Shown: positions 12,148 through 24,900 of the stretch, piece by piece
Layout of the letters: each line of letters starts with the position of its first letter
How positions within the stretch are numbered: the first letter of the stretch is position 1
Assembly (NCBI GenBank): GCA_965112735.1
Contig: OZ218950.1
Span: 1,550,001 to 1,614,000, forward strand
Direction of reading: 5' to 3'
DNA: 64,000 nt
Source of the DNA: Phaeosaccion multiseriatum
Taxonomy: Eukaryota; Ochrophyta, other classes
Notes under the pieces: model-generated
The model's input: the letters and a program-made list of their open reading frames with translations, nothing else
What the model was told of the DNA's origin: nothing
Database searches by the model: none
Made by a program: the position numbers and the translations under genes

Positions 12148-15100
12148 ATGGGCGATGATGGTTCGACACACGGAGACGGAGCTATACCCCAGAGACCTTC
12201 TCGTACGCGGCGAAGATCTGGTCACTCAATAGGAGGGTACGCGGCCGCAGCTGGAGCGGCGTCGGCGGCGGCAGAAGCGGATGCCGATGTTGCCGCGTCT
12301 GGCCCTCCTTCGGCGCCGCCTAGCATGGGAAGAGCTGTCCAAAACATCCTACGGCGGACCTTGAGCGGCGGGGCGGGGTTCAATGTCGGTGTGGGGCCAG
12401 CGCCCGTGCTGGGGCAGAGGAGACGCTCGAGTCTACTAAGGCGGGAAAGCAGCGCTGGCAGCGGCGGAGATGGAGGTCGCGTGCCTCCCTCGCGGCCCCC
12501 GCTCCATCGTGCCCACAGCGAGCGACAGTATCGAACGCACAGTGATGGGGGGCTGGTGGACGGCAACGATGATGCGGGGGGGGGGGCGGGAGCATGGGGA
12601 GGGCGAAGACGCTCCTCTGCTGGACAACCTATCAGCATCATCAGCATCAGCATCAGCATCATCATCAGCTTCGTCCACAACGTCCAGTGCGCCTGCTTCT
12701 TCTGCGGGAGGCAGAGAGCCCTTGGCGGTAGCGATAGAAGCCGCGGTTGCGGCATCACGTGTCCCTCCGGATTCGGTGGCATCAGCAGCATTGGTGGCGG
12801 CAAGAGAGGTGGTATCTTCACGAGAGGCCGCACGGGCGGGACGAGCAGCATCACGGGCAGGACGAGCAGCAGCAGCAGCCGGAGGAGGAGGAGGAGGAGG
12901 AGGAGGAGGAGAAGGAGAAGGAGGAGGGGGAGGGGGAGGAGGAGGAGGATCAGGACGAGTTGGTGCTCCGGCGCCTCAGGCCAACGACGACGAGCGCGTG
13001 CAGGCGGAAATGAACTTGGTGTTTGAGCGCTTGGGCTCCGTTCTACCCTTTGCCTTTCTCCTGTGCCTGCGCTTTATCTACAGCCATGTGCTGGGCATGG
13101 TTGTATTTGGTGCGGGCACTGTGCTGCTGCTGACCATCGACAAGCGCTTCAGAGAGCAGGTGCGTGGCTTACGCGTTGGCGTCCGTCGGGTGTGGGGAAG
13201 GGACGGGCGGGTGAGCTGGGGTGCAGGGGCGAGCAGGGGAGACTGGAGGAAGGGAGGAAGGAAGGAAGGTTGGAAGGAAGGAAGGAATGAAAAGGAGAGG
13301 AGAGGAGCAGGGATAAGGCGGGCCTATCGTTTGTACTCTAAAGCTGAAACCCAAACTCCCCCTTACCCCCTCCCTCCCTCCCTACACACAGGTGGCTCTT
13401 CGTAGCCCTGTCCACCGGCGCCTCATATTCACCATCGTGCTGAGCTGTGCCATATACCTATATACCTGCACCTTCCTCCTGTCCGTCCTCTGGCCAGAAG
13501 AAGTCGACGACAGCAGTGCTTCACTGACTGGTGGCGTTGGTGGTGGCGGTGATGGTAAGGGGCACCCCCTGTTGGCAGTAGACCCTTTGGACCCACTCAG
13601 CGGTGTTGGTTATCCGGACGGACTCATCGCTGGCGACGTCGACGGAGGCGGAGCAGGAGGAGGAGGAGGGGGAATGGGGGGGGGTGGAGAGATTCACCAT
13701 GCCGAGCTGGAACACATGCTCACCAGACGGCACCCCCCCCCCACCGTGTGGCACCTCGATTCGTCGGGTATTTGGAATCGGATTGCCCTTATCCCTCTGA
13801 GCACTACTCAAATGGGGTCACTGAGCTTTCTTGATGTGGTTTGGGCGTCTTCTATGGCCGACCTGTTTGTGCGTTTCATTGTGCTGGCTTTCAAGGCCAT
13901 CGTGGCGATCGCACCCATGCCGAACCCCGCTCGATGCTGCACCACGGGAGGAGGAGCATCGGCAGCAGCAGCAGCAGCAGCAGCAGGAGGAGGAGGAGGA
14001 GGAGCAGCAGCAGCAGCAGGAGGAGGTGGTGTTTGTCCGTGTGGGGGCTCGGTGGTGGGGTGGGTGTCTTCAGCGGTTGCTGGAGTAGTGGGAGGAGGGC
14101 GCGGAGGGACAACAGGAAGGGAAGGGGGCGGAGACGATCGAACAGCTTCGAGAACTCAGAACGTTCACATGAGAAGGGTAAGTCAGCGAGTGAGTGTGCG
14201 AGTGAGTGAGGGAGAGTGAGTGCGGGCGCGAGTGCGTGAGTGCATGAGTGAATGAATGAGTGAGTTGAGTGAGTGAGTTAAGTGAGTGAGTGAGTTGAGT
14301 GAGTGAGTGAGTTGAGTGAGTGAGTGGGTGAGTGAATGAGGGAGTGAATGAGTGACTGAATGAGTGAGTGAGTGAGCCGGCAGAAACGTGTCGTACGTCT
14401 GTCTGGTCTGTCCGGGAGAAGAAGGAGGGAAGAAGGGGCTAAAGAGCTCCACATACATCCACACACATCCACGCACGCACACACACGCGCGCGCGCACAC
14501 GTACATACGTACACACGCGCGCACACGCACACTCATACACATACACAAACACGTACACACGCGCACACGCACACACATACACATACACGCACGCACTCTC
14601 TCACACACACGCACTCACATGCGGGAAGATATAGAAGGGGCTGTCACTAGAGACGACGTGACCACCCCGATACAACCTTCCAATAAGAAGCGAGGCATGG
14701 CGGCTAGCTGCTGCTGCTGACAGTCGGTCTCACACACCTGTCTGTTGGCGCACGCACGCGCCTGCACGGCCCCTGGAGCGATGTTCATGTGGATGAGTTA
14801 ACCATGTATCAAAACCAAAGGATGGGGCGCACATATGTCATTGTTGTGTGATATATGCAGGCAGATACAGGATTGAGCGGACATGTCATGTGTATGTGTT
14901 ATTGTGTTATGTGCAGCAGATGCAGGCAGATGCAGGCAGACAGATGCAGGCAGATGCAGGCAGATGCAGGCAGATGCAGGCAGATGCAGGCAGGGGTGTC
15001 AAGGTTGTGGGACGGGCAGCGGACGACCCGACCACAGCCGACACACACCAGAGAGGGTTGAGGTGGGACGTTTATAAGCTTTGCTGAAAGAGAGGGGAGC

Positions 15101-16953
15101 GAGAGAGAGAGGAAGAGAGAAATAGCGGCTAGAGAGGGAGATCGACAGAGAGGGAAGAAGGCACAGAGAGAGAGAAGAGGAAGCAACGGCCTTCGATTCG
15201 CCGGACTGGCTGGGTGACCTTCTTGCCTCCTCTGCATGCGCGCATCCAGACCTCTCATCCCTGTCTCTCTGCCTTTGCCTCACTCTCTCTCTCTCACACA
15301 CACACACACGCACGCACACACACATGAACACTGCCCCTACTCCATACTCCCCCATTTCTCCCTCCCTCCCTCCCTCCCACCCTCCCTCCCTCCCCGCCCC
15401 CTCGCGTGTGCAGAGGAAGATGTTTGCTCTGATGGAGATGGCATCCATCCTCTACCGCACCATGCTTCCTGTGCCTCTGTGGGTGGGGTTTTTCTTGGCC
15501 GATCACTCGGACGCGGGGCTCTACTTCGGTAAGTACCCATGCGTAAGAAACATACATCCAAAGTACTACCTACTTAACGAACGAACAAACTAACTTAGTG
15601 TCAAACAAAAAAAGAAACTAACACCTAACTAAGTAACATGACGAAAGGAAGCGTCGACATTGTGTTGTTCTTGCGTTTGCACTGAGCACAAACTGCAGCT
15701 TACTCCGCCCCCCCCCCCTCTCTCTCTCCTTCCCTCTCCCTTCTCGCATTCTCTCTCCCTTTCGCTACTGCTACCACTCTCCTTTGCCTCTCCGCCCGCT
15801 GTCCTCTCAGCGTTTGCCTACGTTGGTATGAAAGGGACCACAGTTTTTCATAAGGCGAAAGGTGAGAAGGGATTCACACTAATTTCATTTGCTCTTACGT
15901 ATCTCTCTTCCTCTCTCCTCTCTCTCTCTCTCACACACACACACTTCTTCTCTTCCTCTTCATTTCGCTACTGCTACTTCTGCTGCGGATGATCCGTTGC
16001 CGTATCGTTTGCACCCCCCCCCCCCCCATACCCCCCACCCTTCCTGTTCCATCATTCCTCTGACACCGCCCTGTTCGCGTTTCCGTCTGTACGTTTTGTG
16101 CAATGGAGCAGACTTGATGCGGGGCATCTCTTCCTACTGCAAAGGCAGCCTTGATCACGGCGGAAGGTTTGCCTCTGCCCAGGAGGTAAGAGAAGGGGGG
16201 GCGGGATGGCAGTGAATGGAGAGGGAGCCAAGATGAAGGGGAGGGATGGCAGTGGATGGAGAGGAAGCTAAGACTAGAGAAGGAAAAGCACGGACTCACG
16301 CACACACGCACGCACACACGCACGCACGGGGGGATCACGTTCGCTCGCTCTCTAACACATATGTTTTGTATGTATTGTTGTTGGTCCGGTCACCATTACC
16401 TTATCTCTGTGTGAATTACTGAACTGGTCATTTCCTTTCGCAGGTGGCGGAGGCGGGCAATCCTGACTGCAGCATTTGTTACGACTCGCTCGTGACACCG
16501 GTCGCGCTCCCCTGCGAGCACATGTTCTGTGAAGAGGTAATGAGGAGGAGGAGGAGGAGGAGGAGGAGGAGGAGGAGGAGGAGGAGATGGAAGAGAAGGA
16601 GAAGGAGGAGAAGGAGGGATGCGTTACCCTCCCTCGGCTCCATTGTATGATGTGGGCTGTCTTGCTCTGCCGCTTCCAATCCCAACGCGCCTCCCTCAAC
16701 TGAAGCGTTGCGCACGCACGTATGTACGCACGTATGTAACTCCTCTCCGCCCTGAACCTCTCCGGCGCCTCATGTCTGCCTGCCTGCCTTGTCTGTCTGC
16801 CTGCGTGCCTACCAGTGCGTGGGCGAGTGGCTGTCCCGAGAGGGTACGTGTCCCCTCTGCCGGGCGAATTTTGCTTCATCTTCCACCGACCCCGCAGCAG
16901 CGCTCTTTCGATACCGCGACGGGAGGACTGCGGCCTTTCCAGTCGTGCTGTAG
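12148..16953 (+). CDS. RNFT1/2-like multispanning RING E3 ligase
   Basis: This matches the RING finger and transmembrane domain proteins RNFT1/RNFT2, ER-associated ubiquitin ligases. Exons: 12148-13159, 13392-14177, 15414-15528, 15811-15861, 16112-16185, 16444-16536 and 16816-16953. After a long disordered Arg/Ser/Ala-rich N-terminus come hydrophobic segments (SVLPFAFLLCLRFIYSHVLG, LIFTIVLSCAIYLYTCTFLL, SFLDVVWASSMADLFVRFI) and then LYRTMLPVPLWVGFFL, all in the RNFT order. A C3HC4 RING is split over the last two exons (CSICYDSLVTP, LPCEHMFCEE, CVGEWLSREGTCPLCR) and ends with the short RYRDG tail known from RNFT proteins. Exons 2-7 keep phase. Exon 1 does not: its ATG frame (from 12148) and the membrane-domain frame differ by one base, with a G-run at ~12579-12588 as the likely switch point. 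The alternative start at 12470 is in the downstream frame. Confidence 0.9.
14186..14374 (+). repeat. (GTGA)n array in RNFT-like intron 2
   Basis: GAGT/GTGA tetranucleotide units begin within ~10 bp of the donor at 14178 and continue for almost 200 bp. Confidence 0.9.
14461..14622 (+). repeat. (CA)n-rich tract in RNFT-like intron 2
   Basis: Interrupted CACACG/CACATA repeats. Confidence 0.85.
14915..14995 (+). repeat. 10-bp minisatellite (CAGATGCAGG)n
   Basis: About eight 10-bp units in the long second intron of the RNFT-like gene; one unit carries an extra CAGA. Confidence 0.9.
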
Positions 16954-18475
16954 TGTGCTGCAGTTGTGCTGTACTTGTGTGCTGTAGCCACCCACCCACA
17001 CACGCCAACTGTGGACCAATTGTGCGAGAGCATACGCGATATTCAGTGCCATTCAGTGCCATCCATCCCTTTGGTGCGTCCATTCAGGCTGGGGCCCAGG
17101 AGGGGAGGGCTTTGGGGCTTGGTTGCTGCGCTTCTCGGCTTTGCACAGCGCTGGCAACTGGTCACCAATTACGGTTGCGGTTTTTGTTTTTGGAGGACTG
17201 GCTGAAGCTGCGTTGGGGTTTTTGCTGGTTTTCTTTCTTTCTTTTTGTAGTTTTCTACTCGTCGCTCGGCACTCAATGGCGAGGGCGGGTGGGACGTTTT
17301 ACTCTGCCTTGGGAGACTCTTTTCAAAGGGCGGGGAAGAGAGGATGGCTGTGGACGGTGAGGGAAGGAGGAGGGCTTCCCAATACGGGTGCCACCATGGG
17401 GAGAAGGCAGAGTTTCAGTTTCAAGTTTTGGGCACATTGATCTCGATCACCGTGCACCCCGGAGCCATTGGAAGGTCTTATGAGCGCACAGCTCAACCGG
17501 TTTGAGTGTAGGGACTTTGGAGCGGGAGAAGACATCCACACGGTGGAGGGCCTGAGGGAGGCGAGGAGGAGAAGGAGGCGGGTGGAAAGGACAAACAACA
17601 TGTCCCGAATACTCCCGCATAACACTCAGTCGACAGTCGGAGTGTTATTCGGCATGGAGCATCCAGAGCTGCGAGTGGTAGTACGGTAGGGCTCTGCACA
17701 GATGGCACAGATGGCAAAGAGAGGTGTGACAAAAGGGGTACGCATTCGCAGCGGGCGCGAGGGAGGGAGAACGCAAAGCACATGCAGGCCTGTGAGCTGC
17801 TGGCGGGCATGACTCCGTGAGTGAAGTAATGACTCACCACCGCCACAGACCATTGGCTGCCATCATGCACGGACCGTTGACTGCCTTCTCTGGCTACGCT
17901 GTGGCCTGCTGTGCTGGGTGTTGTGTTCTGCTCGCGCCTGTGCCTACTGCTCTTGTCTCGCTCTCTGAAAGCGTTTTTGATCTCATTCAGTGCACTTGCA
18001 AGGGGCCACCCGAAGTGTTTCATAGTATCGTATGAAACAATGAAAAAAATAACAATAGGAAGTTTTAGCAGCGCCCAGCACATACACGCAGCACACACGT
18101 ACATACACACGCACACGCACCACGCATAGAGATAGAGAGTGCGTGTTGCTCTTTGCTTTCCTCCCTTCTATTGATTGGTTTATGCGGTTCCTATCCTCAA
18201 TCTTAACAATATCTCTCTATCCTTTTGTTCTCTCTTCTTTTCCTCTATTCATTCAGTACTCCACTATCTTTTGACTTGATCGTGGAGTGGACGTATGTAA
18301 GTAAGGAGGGCATGCCTGCCCCCCCTTGGGACGAGCTTTATTGCTTTCGCGCTGCCCCTTCAGCCTGAGGAGGAACTCTCTCCCTCCCTCCCCCCACCCC
18401 ACCCCCCCGCGCCTTTCCCCTCCCATTTCCTCTATAGGATTGTCTTGTCTGCTTCGTAAAAAATCACCACCCCTT
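16954..18475. other. Convergent 3' region, no supported gene
   Basis: About 1.5 kb between the stop codons of the RNFT-like gene (+) and the FKBP gene (-). An ORF at 17468-17689 (+) and one at 17493-18116 (-) overlap each other. They have no recognised motif and no splice support, so I do not call them. A CA-rich tract lies near 18080-18120. Confidence 0.5.
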
Positions 18476-18869
18476 TCACCGGGCCCTCGATTTGCCTCCT
18501 TTGAAGCCTCGCTGCCCTGGCTTGTCCGCACGTATCAAGCTGACGTTGAGCAGTAGCTACAGCGGGGGGTATGGCACGGAGAGAAGAGAGGGAGTAAGGG
18601 GGGGAGAGGAGAGGCGGCAGGTGGAGAATGGGGAATGGGAAATAGGAATGATCAGAGGCCGGAAGGAAGGAAGCGGCGGTTAACAGCAGTTACAGAAGAG
18701 CCTTCAGCGTTCATTCACTGAGGTTTGCAAAGTGCTGCTGCAAACAATCTTACAACAGCACACACGTGGTTGGCTGTAAAACCATCCCCTCCCCCCCCTG
18801 CCCCTCTCTCCCTCTTCTTTGTTCTTTTCTCTCTTTCTCCCTTCTCTCTCTCGCTCTCTCGCTCTCTCC

Positions 18870-18924
<55 letters not shown>

Positions 18925-19590
18925 CCCTTGTCTCTCTCTTTCTCTCAGTCTCTCCGCCTTCTCACCGTCTTATCGATGAAACCGTCATTCTGCAACACAA
19001 AGCTCAGCACCCTTCTACCCGAGAAAGTGCTTGGAACAGGGCCCACCCGTTGGTGCTTGGGGTCGTCTGCGGGATACCCAAGCTCTTCAGGGATGACAAG
19101 CTGACGAAGCCCCTGCGATAGTTACGTAAGAAGGTCAAGTCAAGAATGGGGGAACAAACATCACGAATCGATTAGTCAGTGCGTCAGTAGGAGAGGGCAA
19201 GGGCGAAGGTGAGGGCAGAGCGGGAATGGATGCCCTGCTGGACAGTGCTGGACAGTGCTGGACACAGCGGGGCACAAGAGTTAAGTAGGGGGCGCGGGGC
19301 TGAATGCAAGGGGCAATGAAGAGGGGGAGGGGAAACACGGGTCTGCTCCCCTCTTGGAGCTCTCTCTCTCTGTCTGTCTGAGGAAGACAAGAGAGAGAGA
19401 GATGGTGGTGCACCGTGTGGTGATGTGACATTTCTGTGACTCACCCCTGGCTTCATACCCTGCACGCCCTCCTCCAGTCCGGGAATGACCTGTCCGTCCC
19501 CCACCACTGCGAGGAGGGCAAGCAGCACACAAGCAAAGGGAGAAGAGCAAAGGCGTGAGCTCTCTCTCCTATCTCTCTCTCTCTTCTATG

Positions 19591-19639
<49 letters not shown>

Positions 19640-21820
19640 CATTTCTCCCCTTGTCTCCCCCTCTCTCCCCTTGTCTCTCAAACACCGCAAGCAAAGGTAG
19701 AGAAAGCAGATACAGCAAGGCCACTCAGATTCTCAGTGGACAAGGGAAGGAAGTCCGGTCATTCAGCGCCTTCCATCCATCTGCCTGTCCTTCGATCTCC
19801 TTCGTTTGTCCCAGCCGTTCCCTCCTCCAGTGAGATTAGCAAGCTGACATGAGGCTTGCTTGCCGTGCCCCCTCCCCCCGCCGGGGACTCTTCCACACTC
19901 ACCAAAGCGGAGGGCATCCTTCTCACCCTCTGTGTTGGCGGCCGTTCGGCGAAGACAGGGCAAACAGACATAAGGTCATTACCATTGTCACACATCATTT
20001 TGGAGATAGAATAGTATAACGAAAAGCAGCAGTCAGTCAGTCAGTCAGTCAGTCAGTCAGTGGTTCCGTCAGTCAGTCAGTCAGTCACTCACCCCACGCA
20101 GTTCCCTTATCCCCCCCCTTCTTCTCGATAAAAAGGCCGTTGTAGCCGATGCTGCTCAGCACCACAGTACGGACGGAGGGAGACAACCAAACGAGGAGAG
20201 AGAGAGGAGACAAGGGAAGGGAAGAGGAAGAGGAAGGGAAGGGAAGGGAAGGGGGAGGAAAGGAACGGAAAGGGAAGGACAAAGAACAAACGCACAACGG
20301 GAGGAGTCGAGTAAGGGCATGCCATGCAATAAATGCTCAAAAGCTTTCCCTTGGACCCAATTTGTCCAGGTGGCTTAGCTCAGCTACTGCCTCAACAGCC
20401 CGATCAGTACAGTATAGTTGGAGGCAGTTGCTTAGGTTAGGGCTGCCGGTAGGGCAGTTTGACTCGTCAAAGCCCCAGCGGAAGGGTCCCGCTGGGGCGG
20501 GTGGGGCGTGAAAGGAGGAGGGTGGATGTGGAACGGATCTGTGTGTGCGTGTGTGTGCGGGGGTCATGTACTACAGAACAGAATAGAATAAATGCTACAG
20601 AACAGAACACGAGAAGAAAAAAAGCCTTACGTGTATCCCTCCCTGTGGTGGCGAAGAGAGAGAGACAGAGAGAGATAGAGAGGGAGCGAGAGAGAGATGG
20701 CGAGAGAGAGAGAGAGAGCAGAGCAGCGTGCGGGCAAGCAGGGAGGCGGGCAAGCAGGGAGGCGGGCAGGTACCGGAGGCAGCAGAGGGTGAGTAAGTGG
20801 ACGTAAGAGGAAGTGACCAAGATATGTGATGCATGTCGGAGAGGGCGTGGCCGCGAAGGGGGCACTCACAGGAGGACCCCTCCAGACTGTATCACCACCT
20901 GTTTTATACCCTGCTTGCCCTCCTCCCTCCTCCCTCTCTTCTCTTTTCTCCTCGCCTCCTCCCTCTCTTCCTCCCTCCTCTTCCCCCCCTCCTCTCACGC
21001 ACGGACGCACGGACGCACCAGTTGAGGACAATCCTGTCTCCCATGGCTGCAGGCTCTCCCTGTCCAACCTTCGCATCCTTATATTGTAACCCACTGCCTG
21101 TCTTTTGGAAATCTGAGGAGTAGAAGGAGGTGTGTATGGGGGGCGTGAGAGAGAGAGAGAGAGAGAGCACAGCGTCGGTTGGCTCAACAAGTAGAAAGAA
21201 GGAGATGCGAGAGAGAGGGCTTGCCAGATACGAGTAGATAGCTAGCTCCCTGGCACCTTCCCAAAAGGTCACAAATGGACCCAATGCCCGTCGTCTGCCT
21301 CGTCCCCACCTGCATACTTGATCCTGGGTTTCGCGAACGACGTGCTCCCTTTTGCACCCAGCTTCATGTAATCGTCACCTGAGTGCATGAGTGGGTGATT
21401 TGATGAATAAGTGAGCGAGTGAGTGAGGGAGTGAGAGGGGGAAGAGAAGGGGGGGGGGGGGAGATGGAAGGAAGAGGGGAGGGTGTATACTCGGCCCCTT
21501 AACCAAGCCTTACCCTGGGTGTCCCCATCAGGCAAGCGCGTAACCGGCGGCTGTCTTGTCGTCGTCTGGGCCCCAGCGGGAGCTACGGCAGGTAGAAGGA
21601 CTCCTGCTGTACCAGCAGCAGCCGCTGCAGCAGAGCTGAGCAGCGCTCGTCTCCGTGTGACACCTTGCCTCTCTGTAATGTTGTCGATGCTCATCGACGT
21701 GCAAGTCCTGCCGCTGCCACTGCTCTGGAGACCACATGACCTCGGCCCAGCGAAAGCAAAGGCCCTCGCCTGCCCAGTGGTGGTAAGCGCAAGCGCCACT
21801 ATACCGCAAGCTGTCTTCAT
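18476..21820 (-). CDS. Plastid (thylakoid-lumen type) FKBP peptidyl-prolyl isomerase
   Basis: FKBPs catalyse cis-trans isomerisation of prolyl bonds. The ATG at 21820 opens a signal peptide (KTACGIVALALTTTGQA) ending in ARAFAF, the ASAF-like cleavage motif of complex plastids. It is followed by a twin-arginine-type lumenal signal (VTRRRALLSSAAAAAAG with APAGAQ). Supported exons: 21820-21514, 21378-21310, 21112-21019, one ending at 20093, 19929-19903, 19506-19445, 19112-18966 and 18556-18476. The mature part shows SGLQYKDAKVGQGEPAAMGD, the YNGLFIEKK strand, VVGDGQVIPGLEEGVQGMKPG split across an exon, LVIPEELGYP, and the plant-type ending FVLQNDGFIDKT. Phase agrees from the exon ending at 20093 onward. 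The junction between 21019 and that exon is unresolved, and a small exon near 20890 is possible. The gene diverges from the TVP15-like gene with 150 bp between starts. Confidence 0.9.
18862..18920 (+). repeat. (CT)n microsatellite
   Basis: About 28 CT units in the last FKBP intron interval. Confidence 0.9.
20029..20090 (+). repeat. (CAGT)n microsatellite
   Basis: CAGT tetranucleotide array broken once near 20062; it abuts the donor side of the FKBP exon ending at 20093. Confidence 0.9.
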
Positions 21821-21970
21821 AAGCAACAAGGAATTTAGCTTGGAGGCGGCTGACGAGTTGAGGATTGAGTCGGGGGTTTCGATGGCACCAGACGGCCATG
21901 TTTTGACCGTGATCGGATCGCGTTGAAAAGATTTGATTTCTCAGGTTTACAGCAGCAGCCAGCGGCAGAG
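21821..21970. promoter_or_regulatory. Compact bidirectional promoter region
   Basis: Only 150 bp lie between the ATG of the FKBP gene (-, 21820) and the first ATG of the TVP15-like gene (+, 21971). Both 5' UTRs and promoters must fit here unless upstream exons exist. No TATA-like box is evident. Confidence 0.6.
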
Positions 21971-24900
21971 ATGATTCAACCCCAGGAGTATGGCTCCACC
22001 TCACCTTCTCCTCGCACGCTGAGCATCCCCGTCAATGGCGTGGATATCCCTGTCTCTGATGAGTCCGCCAAGGTCAGAAGAATGGAGGTGAAAGGGGGGA
22101 GAGAGATATCAGAGAAAAGATTAGCAAAAGAAGAGGAAGAGCAAGAGCAAGAGCAGTAGCTGTTAAACGCGCAGCAAATACAGACAGCTTAGAAGCCGAC
22201 AGATGGGGGAGGAAGGGCAGTCTCGGAACCTGCGAACACGTTCTCTTTTTCTCCCCCCATCGCTCGATGGCGGGAAGCCTGTGTGCGCCTCTCTCTTCTC
22301 TTCCAATGCTCACTATGAGTTCCAGCTCCCTGCGTCATCATTCTCCTTGGTCACCCTTCTCACCTCATTCCCCCTCCTCCCCTCCCGCCTCCCCCCTTTC
22401 CCGCTTGTGCTCGTCCATTCCAGCTCGTGACCGAGAGCGTCCTTGATGCAGCCACGGGAGTAGCCATGGCGGAGGGTAAGTCGGCAGGCCAGCGCATGTA
22501 GCTCGCATAGAGTGTGTTTCCCCTCCGAGGGATGAGAAGAAATGGGAAACCTCTTGTCTGGTTTTAGCGCGAAACGAGAACAGCAAAGCTGAACACACAG
22601 GACCACATCATCCTCGTGCTTCTCCACGCGTCCTGCTCTCTCCCCCTTAGGTACAAAGCTAAAGAATCTGGCGATGAGTCTAAAGGTACGATGATAATCG
22701 AAGGGTTGCAACAAGAGATGGCGCAAAAGGAAGAGGGAGTGCGAGAAAGAGAATTCGAACCTCCTGCTCCCACAGCCAATGCTACCCCCCACTCTCCTTC
22801 TCCTTCGCCCAATGCCACGTAACTCGTGTATTTACACACTGATTGGGATTGCACCTACCCACCCACTCACCCACCCACCCACCCACCCACCTCTCCCACC
22901 ACCACTCCTTGTCTGAGAAGGATGGGCCTCTGAGCATTCGCGTGGCTTCTTACCTTGGCGGAGTGGTGATGGTGGTGACAGGCTTCATGAGCTTCCTAGG
23001 GAACTTCTTTACTCTTTCGCCTGTGGCCGCTCTCATTCAGGTCAGTGCGGGAGGAGGGAGAGAGGGGAGGGAGGAGGGGGGGGAGGGAGGGAAGGAGGGA
23101 GCTTCCGTGCGTGCGTGCGTGTGAAGGTGTCTGGCATGTCATTCTTGTGTCTCTCCAGCGACGCTTGAACACTTGGTGTTTCTTCCCACGTTTTCCCACT
23201 CGATCGATAGATGGATGTATCGCTTTCTGTCTCTGTGTGTGTCTCAGGTATCGTGTTGGCTCTGTGCGGATACGATACTTTACCCCAACATGCCCATATG
23301 CCCCCAATGCGCCCAATATATATGCGCTGTAGCATCTATTTCATCTATGGCATGTTTACGTGTAATGCTACGCCGCCAATGTACATCAGGTGTATATCTT
23401 CCTCTTCGGTTGGGTCATCGTCTTCGTGGAGGCACGGAACAGGTGTGTAGCCATGGCCGTGCCAGATGCGCTGGGAGAAGAGAGAGAGAGAGGGAGAGAG
23501 GGTGGGGGGGGGAGGGAGAGAGAGAGGGAGGGAGGGAGAGAGAGGGAGACAGTGAGAGAGATTGAGGTCAGGAGAGGGAGCGAGAGACACGTGGGGGGGG
23601 AGGGGGCTCTTTGCCGCCCGCCATACAAGGGACCGCCTAAAAGAAACTTGACACTGAAACGGAGCCTGCCACGCCCTGCCACTGTGCCCCCCTCGTCCTC
23701 TCTCCTCCCGCTCTCGACTCGGGCTATATGTGCTCCTCCCCCACAGTCTGTTGCCGGAGTGGATCCTCGAGAAAATCTACCAATACGCCCTCTTCATCAC
23801 CATGGTTACGTGAGTCTTCCTCTCCTCGCGCCCCTTCCCTCTGTCTGTGGGCGTCGGTCTGACGTGGTTGTTGGTTGTGGCTCGGCGGTTGTCGTCGTGT
23901 GATTTGACGAAGAGGACGAACGAACGAACCAACACACTGAGGACTGTTTCTGTTCTTCCACACACCACGCCTTGTAATTGACATCTCTCCACCTCCTGCA
24001 AACACTTCCATCCGTGCTTTCTTCTTGTCCTTGTGCTCCTCTCCTCGCCTCCCTCACATCTCGGCCGGTCCTGGTTGTTTCGCTGTTCGCACATCCACAC
24101 ACGGCCTGCCCTCTTACTTGTTCTCACTTGATCCATCAGGGGAAGGGGTGTGTTCTACATCTTCTGTGGGACGCTTTGCTTGGCCCAGGTGAGTGAGTGA
24201 GTGAGTGAGTGAGTGAGTTGATGTGTGTGTGTGAAGGAGTGAGTGAGTGAGTGAGTGAGTGAGTGAGTTGAGTGTGTGTGTGTGAAGGAGTGAGTGAGTG
24301 AGTGAGTGAGTGAGTGAGTTGAGTGTGTGTGTGTGAAGGAAGGAGTGAGTGAGTGAGTGAGTAAGTGAGTGATGAGTGAGTGAGTGAGTGAGTGAGTGAG
24401 TTGAGTGTGTGTGTGTGTGAAGGAGTGAGTGAGTGAGTGAGTGAGTGAGTGAGTGAGTGAGTGAGTGAGTGAGTTGAGTGTGTGTGTGTGAAGGAAGGAG
24501 TGAGTGAGTGAGTGAGTGAGTAAGTGGGTAAGTGAGTGAGTGAGTGAGTGAGTGAGTGAGTGAGTGAGTGAGTGAGTGAGTAAGTGAGTGAGTCAGTAAG
24601 TGAGTGAAGTGAGTGATGTGATACTGCCCCAGTTCAATACGCTAACCTTGCCCTAACCCTACCTGCCTCAGTTCAACATGCTGGACATCGTGCTGGGCGT
24701 CTACATGGCTGGACTGGGCGGGCTCATGATCTATTACGGCAAGAAGGCCATCGAGAAGATGAAGGCCATGCGCGTAGGCAATCACGTAAGTCGTAAGTGC
24801 AGCTGCTGCATCACCAACTGCTTCTCTCTGCTGCTGCTGCTGTATCACCAACTGCTGCCGTATCACTAGCTGCTGCTGTGCTCTGTGGATCTCCTTAATA

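Noticed and set aside
17468-18116. Overlapping ORFs on both strands between the RNFT-like and FKBP genes
   Set aside because: No recognisable domain, no splice partners, and they lie where both 3' UTRs are expected.
22735-22790. tRNA-like GGTTCGAATTC on the minus strand
   Set aside because: A T-loop match only. No complementary acceptor stem, D-arm or anticodon arm could be found at the right spacing.
24186-24615. Regular repeat-spacer pattern suggestive of a CRISPR array
   Set aside because: The spacers are themselves GTGA microsatellite. It is a compound simple repeat in a eukaryotic intron.
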